A stretch of 64,000 bases of DNA from SZUA-430 sp040080835 (GTDB taxonomy: Bacteria; Pseudomonadota; Alphaproteobacteria; Micropepsales; Micropepsaceae). This document shows, piece after piece, positions 53,356 through 62,922 of the stretch. Location: assembly GCA_040080835.1 (NCBI GenBank), contig JBEBHP010000006.1, forward strand, positions 124,001 through 188,000. Direction: 5' to 3'. The position numbers and the translations under genes are program-made. A model generated the notes under the pieces. That model did no database searches. It had not been told where the DNA came from and worked only from the letters and a program-made list of their open reading frames with translations. The stretch's first letter is position 1. Each line of letters opens with the position of its first letter.

Positions 53356-53994
53356 CTATTTCGGTGGTTGAACTGCCGTCGCTATCTCGCACTGTCTCCT
53401 GAGTGCAAGAAGCACCTGCGGCATTTGCGCGGCGAGATGGTCGCGCAAGAGAAACGCGGGCAGCCATGTGTCGTATTCGAGTTCCGCGAAGTAGATCACA
53501 CGGGTCGACTGTCCGCGCTCTCGCGGAACAAGGAGCCATTCTCCTTCGGATCGCTTCAGATCTCCATCGATCCGGGAAACCCGCACGCGACGTTCAAGTT
53601 CATAGGTCGACCGAAAGACCGTTCGAAAATCGGGCAGTGGCCAACCAGGAGAGGAATCGTGCTCCCTTATGTCCCAGCCACCGTTGGTGTCGCGTTGCAG
53701 AATCTTGCAGGACTTTAGCCCTGGCACGAACGTTGGCGCACGCTCGCACTCCGTCATGATCGGCCAAACCTGGGCCACCGGTAACGCTATGTCGATCGCG
53801 GCAGATACTTGTGCACCCGTGCCGGCGTCCAAGCGCTTGACGCTCGCGACTGCTTCGCCCCGTCGCAGGCGATCTTCCAACTTCGGATCGAAATCCGCAG
53901 CGTGTGCGCCGTAGACGACCAGCAGCAGAAGGCAGCCCAAAAGAGCTAACGGCCGGCATGATCCAAAGGTGGAATTGCAAGTAGATTGTATCAC
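53356..53994 (-). CDS. Exported SRPBCC (START-like) protein
   Basis: The 212-residue precursor has a signal peptide (cleavage near AHA-A) and a START/Coq10-type helix-grip fold. 'VSAAIDIALPVAQVWPIMTE' opens the domain, with strands such as 'GWDIREHDSS' and 'GEWLLVPRERGQSTRVIYFA', and it closes with a long amphipathic helix. Such domains hold hydrophobic ligands; the periplasmic location suggests lipid or sterol-like ligands. No operon partner. Confidence 0.82.
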   Translation of the reverse strand: MIQSTCNSTFGSCRPLALLGCLLLLVVYGAHAADFDPKLEDRLRRGEAVASVKRLDAGTGAQVSAAIDIALPVAQVWPIMTECERAPTFVPGLKSCKILQRDTNGGWDIREHDSSPGWPLPDFRTVFRSTYELERRVRVSRIDGDLKRSEGEWLLVPRERGQSTRVIYFAELEYDTWLPAFLLRDHLAAQMPQVLLALRRQCEIATAVQPPK

Positions 53995-54411
53995 TGGCTG
54001 CTATATCGTTGCTGACGACGCTCAACCGCGCACGTCGTTGTGTCGCGACGGATGTTAACGGCTGACGGACACAACAATCGGTCGAAAACGAGCGCGATGT
54101 TGCACGAATTCGTGAACATTGGATTTGCGCAGCACACCCCATCGACGCCTGTGTCTTGCACAGCTGGCCATGTGGCGCGACGCTGCGGTAATAAGACCGG
54201 TCGAAGGCAGATTGGGTTTGCTCGAAACTCAATCACACCACCGCAGGGGCGTGGGGCACAATTCGCGATGACGCCTTGCCTCCGACCGGTTTACTTCTGG
54301 CACCAGTTGTCGCTCGGGATACCAGGATCGACTCGCCGCGGAGCGCGCCTCTCATGACCAGTTCGCTCACTGAGTCGACTTGGTTGCGCTCATCACACGC
54401 ATGTGAAACAT
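53995..54411. other. Intergenic stretch, nothing recognised
   Basis: Short overlapping frames only; no ribosome-binding sites, RNA gene or repeat was recognised. Confidence 0.4.
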
Positions 54412-55767
54412 CTATCGCAGCGTCTGCACAAATGTCTGATACTCGGTGGACTCTAACAGCAATCTTTCAGCAAGGCGTTCGAGGTCATCGACGTCACGCG
54501 CTGGGAGCGAGAGTGTCGTTGGAATTGCATTGAAGCGCGCCCGTTCCGACGGATCTCGGATACCGTCGAACGTCAATGTCGCGAAATTGACGCGCACCCT
54601 CGGCGCTCCGGGTTTGCGCCGTGCATTGATTTGGTCCGCCCACATCTGAAACCCGCCCTTTGCCAGGGACACGGTTTCGGTGCTCAGGATATCGACGGCG
54701 GCGTCAAAGGAGCTGTACAGCATGCCTGTAATACCGGGATCCGTTCCGTCTCGCGACCAACCATATTCACCGTATATCTGCGCGTTTGCGACGATGACGA
54801 GAACGTCTGTGACCCGGTCCAGGGCCTCGCGGGAGAACGCTCCAGCCATGTCGGGTACATTGCCATAATGGGCGACGGGGCTCATCATGGAGCCGCGCAC
54901 GCCGAGATTGTCGGTAACGCCGCCGTCGACAAGGCGAACGATTGGCAACGTCCGCGGCTCAAAGTAACGCGACAAAGCGCGCGCCACTTGGTATTCGCGC
55001 GTAAAGATGTCTCGCCGATTGAGTGCCGCGGGCACCCACGACTCTCTCCGCTCGCGACAATCCGCACCAAAGTTGCGGACCGCGATAGGCGCGAATATCA
55101 CTGGCATGGCAGCGGATGCCATCACCGCATTGGCGACGGGGTACGTGTTGAGGTTCGAACACAGAAAGTCGAACTGCTGCTGGATGAACGAGAAGGTCAA
55201 TCCCGTATTTAAGTCGCTGGCGTTGAGGATGACATACGGAAGGTGTCCAAGGGACATATCTGCAAACGTCTTGCGCTCGTACAAATTTTCCGCAAGCCAA
55301 TTTGCTGCGAGATCGCCCCTATTGAAATCTGAAGCGGTTAGCGACGTCAACGCGGTCGGGTCAAGTAGGCGCGACAGCATTCCTCCACTAACGTCTCGCT
55401 TAAGGAACTTTCGCTCGTAGTCATCGAATATGCGATCGCCGAAAAGGCCGTAGTACGCGGCGGTGAAACTCCCTCCCGATACGGAAGAGATAACGTCAAC
55501 CTCATCGAGGAGCCGTCGCCGCCGACCGTCGATCTGTACGGTCGTTTGCCTCAGCTGCTTTAGAATGCCATAGGAAAATGCGCCCGCGCGAGTTCCCCCT
55601 CCGGAAAAAGCAAGCACGACGAACACGCGTTGCGAATTCTCTTGCGGCAGCCGGCTGGCGAAATCGTAGCGTGGCGCTGCGCCACCTTCTACGAGTGGTG
55701 CGTTCCACTCTCGCGTAGAGCAAGCGGAAAGCAGCACGACAAAGAGGAGCAGGAGAGGCCAGCGCAT
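54412..55767 (-). CDS. Patatin-like phospholipase lipoprotein
   Basis: The 451-residue protein has a lipobox (LLSAC) after a short signal, so it is lipid-anchored. The patatin domain shows the oxyanion loop 'SGGGTRAGAFSYG', the nucleophile Ser in 'SSVSGGSFTAAY' (G-x-S-x-G variant reading S-V-S-G-G) and the catalytic Asp in 'LVDGGVTDNLG'. It should cleave acyl chains from phospholipids in the envelope. ATG 55767 is chosen because the signal peptide begins there. Confidence 0.9.
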   Translation of the reverse strand: MRWPLLLLFVVLLSACSTREWNAPLVEGGAAPRYDFASRLPQENSQRVFVVLAFSGGGTRAGAFSYGILKQLRQTTVQIDGRRRRLLDEVDVISSVSGGSFTAAYYGLFGDRIFDDYERKFLKRDVSGGMLSRLLDPTALTSLTASDFNRGDLAANWLAENLYERKTFADMSLGHLPYVILNASDLNTGLTFSFIQQQFDFLCSNLNTYPVANAVMASAAMPVIFAPIAVRNFGADCRERRESWVPAALNRRDIFTREYQVARALSRYFEPRTLPIVRLVDGGVTDNLGVRGSMMSPVAHYGNVPDMAGAFSREALDRVTDVLVIVANAQIYGEYGWSRDGTDPGITGMLYSSFDAAVDILSTETVSLAKGGFQMWADQINARRKPGAPRVRVNFATLTFDGIRDPSERARFNAIPTTLSLPARDVDDLERLAERLLLESTEYQTFVQTLR

Positions 55768-56514
55768 GGTTTGGGGCGGCGGTCCCTCAGTCTTCGCATT
55801 CGGACCGATCATCGTTGCCTCGCATCACAACCGGGATGAAGGGGCCGACGCGGTCGCCACGCGACACGCCAGGCGACCGCGTCACACGTAGCGTTCGGCC
55901 AATCAGGCCAGCGCCTAGGGCGGAGCTGTTCGTCTTCGTTGGACAATCTAATGAAGCCGGAGGTCACATTGTGCTATCCCGCGAAATGGTGCGAGACGCC
56001 CGCGGGTATTTCTTTGTAGGAGAGACTGGCACCCGCGGTACTGCGTCTCGCATCTATCAGTTCGATGAAAGGCTGCGCTGGTTGCGGGTCTCACGGGGAC
56101 GTGAAGAACGCGCGACGCGTGATACCGCGGATGGTTACCCCAGTCTCTTTGACTTACTCAGAAGGCTGCGCGGCCGGAAACACTGCAGGTCCCTTGGGAC
56201 GCGTTCCAAAAGGGTCGATTCCCTCGCCTTCGTCGCAGCGATGGACGCGGCTTTCTCATGCTTACCGAATCTGACGACGCTACTGCTCGCCGCCGGCGCT
56301 AGCGTCAATGCCGCAGCCTTCGGTCAAACTCCGTTGGCCCGCCTTACGAATATCAAGGACATGCACCCAGCCGAGTGCGGCGCAACCGAACAAGTTTTCC
56401 TCGCCCACCGGGGCGACGAAATAACAGCGGACGACCCTTCTAGGCCGTCCAGTCAATGCCTCGCACGAGCCAGGGCCAGGTTCAAGCGCCACGCGGTGTT
56501 GGGGGTGTGGTGGC
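55768..56514. other. Degraded sequence with gene relics
   Basis: An open frame runs 55815-56546 on the plus strand but its composition is uneven. Around 55917-56130 it is protein-like ('RDARGYFFVGETGTRGTASR') and includes repeat copy A. Around 56270-56345 it resembles an ankyrin fragment ('LTTLLLAAGASVNAAAFGQT'). No start signal or complete domain is present, so it is read as relics. Confidence 0.45.
56034..56105 (+). repeat. 72-bp direct repeat, copy A
   Basis: It matches 58065-58136 at 62 of 72 positions. In the plus frame both copies encode R-G-T-A-S-R-I-Y-Q-F-D-E, and two of the differences are synonymous. Confidence 0.8.
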
Positions 56515-58023
56515 TCAGAATGAGAACTGTACGCGGCCTTGGATGATGTCGAACTTGGCGTCTAAAGCATTATTCAACGTGCCAGCCGCGCTGTCGCGAT
56601 CAACGTCCACCATCGCGTACTCGGTCACCAGCCTTAGGTTCGCATTGGGGACCCAGTTGATGCCGATGTTAGTGATCGCTTGCTCGCCGCCTGCTATGCC
56701 GCCGAGCACTACCGTCAGATCTTCGCGATAGTTCAGGTCGAGCACGCTGTAGCGCGCTGTGAGTTCCCACGCGCCGATGCCGTCACCCCAGGTAAACGGG
56801 CTCTTGGGCGTCGGCGACGCCCATACGGCAACGTTGTTGTTCGTCGCGGAAGCCTTGTAACTCTTCTTCTCGCCGGTCAGGATCCAAGTACCTTCGACGT
56901 ACCAGCCTTTGAATTCCGGATCGGGCAGTAGCGGGTCGCTTCGGTTGGCTTCCCACTTGTAGTACTCGGCGGCAAGGAAGAAGTTGTGAAAATTGGCAGC
57001 AGCTTCGAAACCAATGACCGAGCCGTCATCGGACGCTATGTTGCCGGTATCAACAAAGCGGTTGCCTTGCACACGAATCTCAGGTCGGTCCGAGAAGCGC
57101 AGATTTCGCGCGCCGCCGGGCGTGGTGCCACTGAGGCTGAGGATCTGCGACGCTGATACACCGAGTTGAATATTCGTGTCGGAGTCGGAGTAGATGCGGT
57201 ACGCGGCGCGGCCGAGGATCTGTGTGCCTTCGTCATCAGGATTGCCGGAGTGCGCGGTGCCCACCCGTTGGCCGGTGAACGCCGCCGAAACGATGAAGTT
57301 ATCGCCCGGATAGAGGAAATTTTGCTTCATGTAGGTCGCTTCAACGCCCTTGCGCGCACTGTCGCCGCCGAACGGGTCGGTCAATGCGTTGACGACGGAA
57401 GCGCGTTCGATCGTGTTCAGGTCGGCGGACGAGGTCGAGTTATAGAGCGTGAAGATCGGTTGAATGGCGCCGGCATGGATGCGCGTGTTGGGGATGCCCG
57501 TGTAGCCGACACGCGCGATATTGATGACGCCCCCGGCTTCCGCGTCCGTGCCCCCGAACTCGAAGCGGATCTCGTAAATGAAGTCCTTGAAGAACTTGCC
57601 TTCGACACCGAGGCGCATGCGGCGGAACACCGTGCCTGCGCCGAGATCGCACAATGTACCGACGCCGCAGCCGTGGCCTGCGCCCATATCGGCGTCATCC
57701 TGCTCGAATGAGGCGAAGTCGAGTTGAAATCGGCCTCGGAAGGCGAGCTCAAAAGCGCTGTCGGGGCTCGAGATCGTTGGGCGTAAATTCTTGAACGACC
57801 AGACGGGTTGTGCCGCTTGATGTTCCTCGACCTTCCCAACGCGCGATCCGGCGACGATCTTTTCGTCCTCGGCTTCGCGTTCCAGACGGTCCAGGCGCAC
57901 TTTCAGTTCTTGAATTTCCTGATCGCGTGTCTTGTTTGCTGTCCTACTGTCCGCCGATGCGGGCGCCGTAATTACCGCAGCGGCCACAATCGCTGTGGAC
58001 GCATGCCAAAACGTCTTCGCCAT
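56515..58023 (-). CDS. Phosphate-selective porin O/P-like outer membrane protein
   Basis: The 502-residue precursor has a signal peptide (cleavage near PASA) and a short coiled coil ('DQEIQELKVRLDRLEREAED'). The OprO/OprP-type barrel follows: 'FELAFRGRFQLDFASFEQDD', 'FRRMRLGVEGKFFKDFIYEI', ending 'DIIQGRVQFSF' with the terminal Phe. AAGGAATG precedes the ATG at 58023. Such porins favour phosphate or other anions. It lies beside a truncated pstB, which supports a former second phosphate-uptake locus. Confidence 0.88.
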   Translation of the reverse strand: MAKTFWHASTAIVAAAVITAPASADSRTANKTRDQEIQELKVRLDRLEREAEDEKIVAGSRVGKVEEHQAAQPVWSFKNLRPTISSPDSAFELAFRGRFQLDFASFEQDDADMGAGHGCGVGTLCDLGAGTVFRRMRLGVEGKFFKDFIYEIRFEFGGTDAEAGGVINIARVGYTGIPNTRIHAGAIQPIFTLYNSTSSADLNTIERASVVNALTDPFGGDSARKGVEATYMKQNFLYPGDNFIVSAAFTGQRVGTAHSGNPDDEGTQILGRAAYRIYSDSDTNIQLGVSASQILSLSGTTPGGARNLRFSDRPEIRVQGNRFVDTGNIASDDGSVIGFEAAANFHNFFLAAEYYKWEANRSDPLLPDPEFKGWYVEGTWILTGEKKSYKASATNNNVAVWASPTPKSPFTWGDGIGAWELTARYSVLDLNYREDLTVVLGGIAGGEQAITNIGINWVPNANLRLVTEYAMVDVDRDSAAGTLNNALDAKFDIIQGRVQFSF

Positions 58024-58064
58024 TGCATTCCTTTGCTTCTTGACGATGCAGAAACACCGAAATT

Positions 58065-58136
58065 CGCGGCACTGCGTCTCGCATCTACCAGTTCGATGAA
58101 GAACTGCGCCCGTTGCGGACATCACGGGGACGTGAA
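58065..58136 (+). repeat. 72-bp direct repeat, copy B
   Basis: About 86% identical to 56034-56105. It lies just upstream of the porin start, so the pair brackets the porin gene 2 kb apart. Confidence 0.8.
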
Positions 58137-58167
58137 CAAGGCACAATCCAAGGGGCACTCGGGGCGG

Positions 58168-58508
58168 CTATCCGCGAGCGCCGTTGACGTAGGCGGCTGT
58201 CAAGTCATGCTGTGGGGCTTCAAAAAGTCTGCGGCAAAGCCCGAATTCGATCAGCGTGCCGGCGTGGTCCTTGACCCAGAAGAAGGCGGCGTAGTTGGCG
58301 ATCCGCCTGGCTTGCGCAAGATTGTGGGTCACGATCACAACGGTGAATCGACCGCGCAGGCTTTCGATTAAATCCTCGACGACCGCCGAAGATAGAGGGT
58401 CGAGTGCGCTGCACGGCTCATCCATCAGGAGCACCGAGGGCTCAAGCACGATGGCGCGCGCGATACACAAGCGCTGCTGCTGCCCGCCGGAAAGCGCAAG
58501 TGCGGCAG
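58168..58508 (-). pseudogene. Truncated pstB (C-terminal ~110 residues)
   Basis: The frame reads ALSGGQQQRLCIARAI, 'VLLMDEPCSALDP' and 'VIVTHNLAQARRI', matching PstB residues ~171-277 and clearly different in sequence from the intact copy at 12 kb. Walker A and the first 170 residues are missing: upstream of ~58508 the sequence switches abruptly to a marR fragment on the other strand. It cannot bind ATP and is a relic. Confidence 0.85.
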
Positions 58509-58940
58509 ATTATCTCGGCTCAACGCGGGGAACGGTGTCGCAGACCTTGTTGTCGCTGGAAGCGAAAGGGCTGATCGTGCGTCAGCGCTAATGCGCACGA
58601 CGGCCGCTCTGTCTTGCTCGCGATCACGAAGTCAGGTTTGAAGTTTCTGGACGTCGATCCGGTCCGGGCGTTGGCGAAGACGATCGATGCAACCGGTGCC
58701 AACGCTCGTCTCGGCGACGATCTGGAAGCAGGCTTGCGTGCGGCTATCGCTGAACGGGGCGGACGCGCCTTCGGCGCCTGCCACACCTGCCGCCATTTCC
58801 GCCGCGACCAGCGGACCGGGGTTTCCCCCCATCACTGCGCTTTGCTGGACGAACCGTTAAGCGAAGGGGACGCCGTTGCGATCTGTCTGGAGCAATCTGT
58901 ACAAGGCGGTGACTCTTGTTCCAGCGATTGCGCTGGATGA
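58506..58940 (+). pseudogene. Truncated, frameshifted marR-family regulator
   Basis: It begins inside the recognition helix of a MarR winged helix ('ADYLGSTRGTVSQTLLSLEA', 'KGLIVRQR'). The frame then shifts at about 58590 and continues ('NAHDGRSVLLAITKSGLKFL') to a Cys-containing C-terminal tail ('FGACHTCRHF', 'CALLDEPLSEGDA') known in one branch of MarR proteins. Both the missing N-terminus and the frameshift mark it as dead. Confidence 0.8.
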
Positions 58941-59395
58941 TCGCTATCGGCGAATTTCCGGCCGTACAGCACGGATGAGTTGAGTGTCCACAGTGAGGCT
59001 GGATTCAGCCAAGTGAAAAGTCCCGGACCAAATCTCGTAGCAACCGCCAGCGCCAGCGCACCCACCAAACTGGAAATGGGCGCGAACAAACAACGTTGAT
59101 AACGCAATGAGACGCTGCGATCCGCACGGGTGTATCGATGGATACATATGTTACCTGGGAGCATGGGCGCCACAGTCCCTCCATCCGGCATCTTCCAATC
59201 ATCGTGCGACAGCTGGGCTACGATCCGACATCTGCCGAATGTGGCTCGATAGACGATGTCGAGTGGGCTCGCCGTCTCGGCGGCGTATTGCTGAATTCCT
59301 GAACGTTGATTCCGGCACTCGCTGGAGAAAGGGTCTTTCAAAGCCGACTTTCGTTGGAGATCTACCACGCGTCATGACGGCGCTGCGCTGACCAG
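58941..59395. other. Degenerate stretch upstream of the TetR gene
   Basis: A minus-strand frame (58832-59368) and plus-strand frames overlap here, but none has recognisable domains. A protein-like run on the plus strand near 59210-59300 ('GYDPTSAECGSIDDVEWARR') ends at a stop and lacks a start; it is probably another relic. Confidence 0.4.
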
Positions 59396-59998
59396 TTATT
59401 CGTGGATTTTCTGGCGCGGCAACAGTCCGAGCCCAATGATCTCGTTGAGCGTCGCAAGCGCATGCTCCAGGCGCAGTGCAGCCTCACCCTCCAATTCCGA
59501 GCGCACGATCGCCCAGCCGATTTCAAAGAGGATTGCCGCGGCTGCGGCTGGCTCGATGTTCGTGCGCACCACGCCTTCACGCTGGCCGGTGATGAGAGCC
59601 TGCTCCAATAGCCCGATCATGCGTTCACGCTGCACGGCGGCGGCTATACGCGAGACCTCGCCTTCCACTAAGTCCGAGCCGAAGAGAGATGCATGCAGCA
59701 GCTCATCCTTACCATAGTGTTCGGCGGTGAGGCGGATGAGCTGCTGCATGCGTTGCGGCACCGGAGCTGTGCTCTGCAGCACCTCCGCAGCGCGCGCAAC
59801 GAAGCGTTCGAGCGTGCAGCGCACGACGGCCAGATAAATTTCCTGCTTTGACTCGAAGTGCAGATAGAGGCTGCCCTTGCCCGTGCCGGCGGCGGCCGTG
59901 ATGTCATCAATCGTCGTCCGCTTGAAGCCGTGGCGGCGGAATTTCTCTTCCGCCGCATCCAGGAGCCGGTCGCGCGGCTCGTCGATCACTATGGTCAT
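59396..59998 (-). CDS. TetR/AcrR-family repressor
   Basis: The 200-residue regulator has the TetR helix-turn-helix 'FKRTTIDDITAAAGTGKGSL' followed by 'YLHFESKQEIYLAVV'. The C-terminal domain would bind an effector, by analogy an acyl-CoA or its parent acid. It is divergent from the acyl-CoA dehydrogenase gene, and an inverted repeat stands between them, so it most likely controls that operon and itself. ATG 59998 is used; an ATG nine bases upstream is possible. Confidence 0.9.
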   Translation of the reverse strand: MTIVIDEPRDRLLDAAEEKFRRHGFKRTTIDDITAAAGTGKGSLYLHFESKQEIYLAVVRCTLERFVARAAEVLQSTAPVPQRMQQLIRLTAEHYGKDELLHASLFGSDLVEGEVSRIAAAVQRERMIGLLEQALITGQREGVVRTNIEPAAAAAILFEIGWAIVRSELEGEAALRLEHALATLNEIIGLGLLPRQKIHE

Positions 59999-60028
59999 GA
60001 ATCGCAAAATATCACGCGCGGCCGATCT

Positions 60029-60062
60029 TGACTATTACTGACCATTCTAATAGTTCAGTCAT
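60029..60062. promoter_or_regulatory. Inverted repeat, likely TetR operator
   Basis: TTGACTATTA and TAATAGT...GTCA make an interrupted inverted repeat (core ACTATTA 60031-60037 / TAATAGT 60048-60054) between divergent genes. Confidence 0.55.
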
Positions 60063-60077
60063 TACTAGGAGAGCGTT

Positions 60078-61277
60078 ATGTTGGCAGGCTACCTGGTTAA
60101 TGCGTCCCGTTATCCGCGTCCGTCCTCACATTTCGTGGGTGAGGAACTGGAGGCCTTTCGGGTCGGCGTCACCCGTTTCGTCGAACAGGAAATGCGTCCC
60201 AACGCCGAGCGCTGGGAGCAAGCGGGTGAGGTCGACCGCGCGCTGTATCGCCGTGCTGCGGAGCTTGGCTTCTTCGGGCTGCGCTATGACCCCGCATACG
60301 GCGGGGGTGGCGCCGACTTCCTGGCGACGACGGTGCTGTGTGAGGAACTCGCCAAAGGCGATTCCATCGGCGCTGCGGTAGCGCTGATGGCGCACTCGGA
60401 ATTTGCCCTCTCGGTGATGGCGGCCGAGGCCTCGCACGACATCAAGAGCGAATTTCTTGCCCCGGCGCTCAAGGGCGAGAAGATCGGGGCGATCGGCGTG
60501 TCGGAACCAGGCGCGGGTTCGGACGTGGCGTCGATTCAATGCCGGGCCGAACGCGACGGCGCCGACTTCCTGATCACCGGTCAAAAGACGTTCATCTCGA
60601 ACGGGCCGCGCGCTGACTTCATTTCGTTGGCTGTGCGCACTGGCGGCGGCGGCTCGGGTGGTATCTCGCTGATCGCGTTCCCAACGAACACACGGGGCTT
60701 CAGCGTGGGGCGGCGGCTGCAAAAACTCGGCGCGCGCGCCTCCGACACCGGCGAATTGTTTTTCGACCGCGCTCGCGTGCCCCAGCGCAATCTGATCGGC
60801 GAGGAGGGGCAGGGTATGAAATACATCCTCGCCCATTTCGCGGGCGAACGCCTGGTCATCGCCGCCTTCGCCGTGGGAGCGATGGAGCGATTGATCGAGC
60901 TCGGTATGGCGCATGCCACTGCGCGCACGGCCTTCAAGACGCGGCTGCGCGATTTCCAGACCTGGCGTCATCGTTTCGCCGAAATGGCCACGAAGCTCGA
61001 GGCGACCCGCCTGCTGGCGCATCAGGCGGCTGCGCTGCTCAGCGCGAGTTCGCCGGCCGGTGAGATGGCGGTGTCCATGGCCAAACTGCATGCGGCAGGG
61101 GCGGTTCAGAGCGTCGCCGCCGAAATCCTGCAGTTGCACGGCGGGTTCGGTCAGATGGAGGAATCGCCGGTGCCTCGCTACTTCCGCGACGTCGCGGGTT
61201 TTTCGGTAGGCGCGGGAACGTCAGAAATCATGCGCGAGATCATCTCGCGCACGCTCGTTCGTAACATGGAGGGCTGA
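60078..61277 (+). CDS. Acyl-CoA dehydrogenase (first)
   Basis: The 399-residue flavoenzyme shows the FAD and acyl-CoA binding segments 'IGAIGVSEPGAGSDVAS' and 'ADFLITGQKTFISNG', and the C-terminal 'LHGGFGQMEESPVPRYFRDV' with 'GTSEIMREII'. It introduces a 2,3-double bond into an acyl-CoA. GGAGAG precedes the ATG. It starts a tight operon with the amidohydrolase-fold gene two bases later. Confidence 0.92.
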   Translation: MLAGYLVNASRYPRPSSHFVGEELEAFRVGVTRFVEQEMRPNAERWEQAGEVDRALYRRAAELGFFGLRYDPAYGGGGADFLATTVLCEELAKGDSIGAAVALMAHSEFALSVMAAEASHDIKSEFLAPALKGEKIGAIGVSEPGAGSDVASIQCRAERDGADFLITGQKTFISNGPRADFISLAVRTGGGGSGGISLIAFPTNTRGFSVGRRLQKLGARASDTGELFFDRARVPQRNLIGEEGQGMKYILAHFAGERLVIAAFAVGAMERLIELGMAHATARTAFKTRLRDFQTWRHRFAEMATKLEATRLLAHQAAALLSASSPAGEMAVSMAKLHAAGAVQSVAAEILQLHGGFGQMEESPVPRYFRDVAGFSVGAGTSEIMREIISRTLVRNMEG

Positions 61278-61279
61278 AG

Positions 61280-62137
61280 ATGAACGCACGAAAGGTCGGC
61301 GCGATCGACGCCTGGATGTCGATCATGGCGCCCAAGACAGCGGCACGCTGGCCGGACTCGTTCTGGCATATATTCCGCAAATACGGCGTCGAGCAGCGCT
61401 TCCGTAAAGGCTTCACGCTGGACGAAATCATCAAGGAAATGGACGAGGCTGGCGTCGAAATCGGCGTCGCGTCGTCATTCAAGTGGCTCGACACCTGGAT
61501 CGTCGACAACGACGAGAATGCGGCCTATGTACGCCAGGCGCCCGACCGCTTTATCGGCGCATTCACCGTCGACATCCGCGATCCGATGCCCGCCATGCGC
61601 GAGTTCCGCCGCGCGGTCGAGGAACTCGGCATGAAGATCTTCCGTCTTGAGCCCTATCAATACGGCGACGGACGCACGACCGCCCCGCCACCGACGCATC
61701 GCATGTATTGGCCGTTTTATGTCGCCTGCTGCGAGTACAACATTCCGATCGCCATCCAGGTCGGCCACACCGGGCCGCTTCTGCCGTCGGAATGCGGGCG
61801 GCCGATCTATCTCGACGAAGTGGCGCTGACATTCCCCGAGCTCAAGATCCTCGGCACCCATGTCGGGAATCCGTGGGAGGAGGAGATGATGATCCTCGCC
61901 TGGAAACATCCAAACGTTTACGTCGAAACCTCGGCGCGTCCGGCACGTCATTGGCCGGCGCGGGTCAAGGAATTCGCTGGCGGTTACGGTCAGGACAAGG
62001 TGATCTTCGGCACCGACTATCCGCTCTTGTCGTTCAAGCGCTCAGTGCAGGACGTCCGCGAATGCGGCTTCTCGGAGGAAGCGACGCGCAAGATCCTGCG
62101 CGACAACGCGGCGAAGGTGTTCGGCCTCAATGTCTGA
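61280..62137 (+). CDS. Amidohydrolase-2-type TIM-barrel protein lacking the HxH motif
   Basis: The 285-residue protein has the ACMSD-like amidohydrolase fold: 'GVASSFKWLDTW', 'IPIAIQVGHTGPL', 'KILGTHVGNPWEEEMM' and 'VIFGTDYPLLSF' with the last-strand Asp. The first strand reads 'GAIDAWMSIM' where the family has D-x-H-x-H, so the first metal ligands are missing. It may use a different metal site or be non-hydrolytic, for instance a decarboxylase- or hydratase-like step. It lies inside an acyl-CoA degradation operon and overlaps the next gene by eight bases. Confidence 0.85.
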   Translation: MNARKVGAIDAWMSIMAPKTAARWPDSFWHIFRKYGVEQRFRKGFTLDEIIKEMDEAGVEIGVASSFKWLDTWIVDNDENAAYVRQAPDRFIGAFTVDIRDPMPAMREFRRAVEELGMKIFRLEPYQYGDGRTTAPPPTHRMYWPFYVACCEYNIPIAIQVGHTGPLLPSECGRPIYLDEVALTFPELKILGTHVGNPWEEEMMILAWKHPNVYVETSARPARHWPARVKEFAGGYGQDKVIFGTDYPLLSFKRSVQDVRECGFSEEATRKILRDNAAKVFGLNV

Positions 62138-62921
62138 GCATGTGCGCCTGACCGCGCACGAGGGCGGCGTGCGGCGGCTGACCATCGCCCGCCCGCAAGT
62201 GCGAAATGCGCTGGATGCGCAGGCGTTCGGCGAGATCATCGCCGCCTGCAAGCGCGTCGCGGCCGACCGCGAGGCGCGCGTGCTGGTTCTCGCGGGCGAG
62301 GGACAAGCGTTCTCGGCCGGCGGCGACTTCGACACGCTGCAGAAGATTCTCGATGCCGGGCGCAGGTTCGCGGTCGCCGAACTGCGCCACGCCAATGAGG
62401 GCGTGCTGGCCTTGGCGTCGCTGCCGATCCCGACCGTGGCTCTCGTGCACGGCGACGCCTTCGGCGGCGGCGCGGCGGTGGCGCTGGCAGCTGACTTCCG
62501 GGTGATGAGCGCAAAGGCGCGTCTCGGCTTCGTTTTCGCGCGCGTTGGCCTTTCGGGCGCCGATACCGGCGCGACGTGGACGCTGAGCCGGCTCGTAGGA
62601 CCGGCGCGGGCGTTCGAGATTCTCGCGCTCGGTCAAATTTTCTCGGCTGAGGAAGCGCGGATGGCGGGACTGGTCACGTCGATCGCGCCGGCCGAGAGCT
62701 TCGAGGCGGAAGCGGAAGCCTTCGTCGCTCGGCTCGCCGCGCTCGCGCCGCTTGCCGTCGGCGGCACGAAGAGGGCGATGAGCGGCATCGAGGGTCGTTC
62801 CTTCGCCGCGCAACTCGACATCGAGGCGGAGTTGCAGGCCGATGCGCTGACCTCGCGGGATTTTCGCGAAGGCTTGGCCGCCTTCCGTGAGAAACGATCG
62901 CCGATATTCGGAGGGCGATGA
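62130..62921 (+). CDS. Enoyl-CoA hydratase/isomerase
   Basis: The 263-residue crotonase-fold enzyme shows the oxyanion segments 'AFSAGGDFDTL' and 'HGDAFGGGAAVAL', and 'FVFARVGLSGADTGATWTL', close to PaaG/ECH proteins. It would hydrate or isomerise the enoyl-CoA made by the dehydrogenases. It overlaps the upstream gene by eight bases, and its stop is one base before the next ATG. Confidence 0.92.
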   Translation: MSEHVRLTAHEGGVRRLTIARPQVRNALDAQAFGEIIAACKRVAADREARVLVLAGEGQAFSAGGDFDTLQKILDAGRRFAVAELRHANEGVLALASLPIPTVALVHGDAFGGGAAVALAADFRVMSAKARLGFVFARVGLSGADTGATWTLSRLVGPARAFEILALGQIFSAEEARMAGLVTSIAPAESFEAEAEAFVARLAALAPLAVGGTKRAMSGIEGRSFAAQLDIEAELQADALTSRDFREGLAAFREKRSPIFGGR

Positions 62922-62922
62922 C

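Noticed and set aside
58832..59368. 178-codon minus-strand frame
   Set aside because: It overlaps the marR relic and lacks domain features or a ribosome-binding site; treated as degenerate DNA.
60126..61139. 337-codon minus-strand frame inside the first acyl-CoA dehydrogenase
   Set aside because: Typical antisense shadow of high-GC coding DNA; no motifs.
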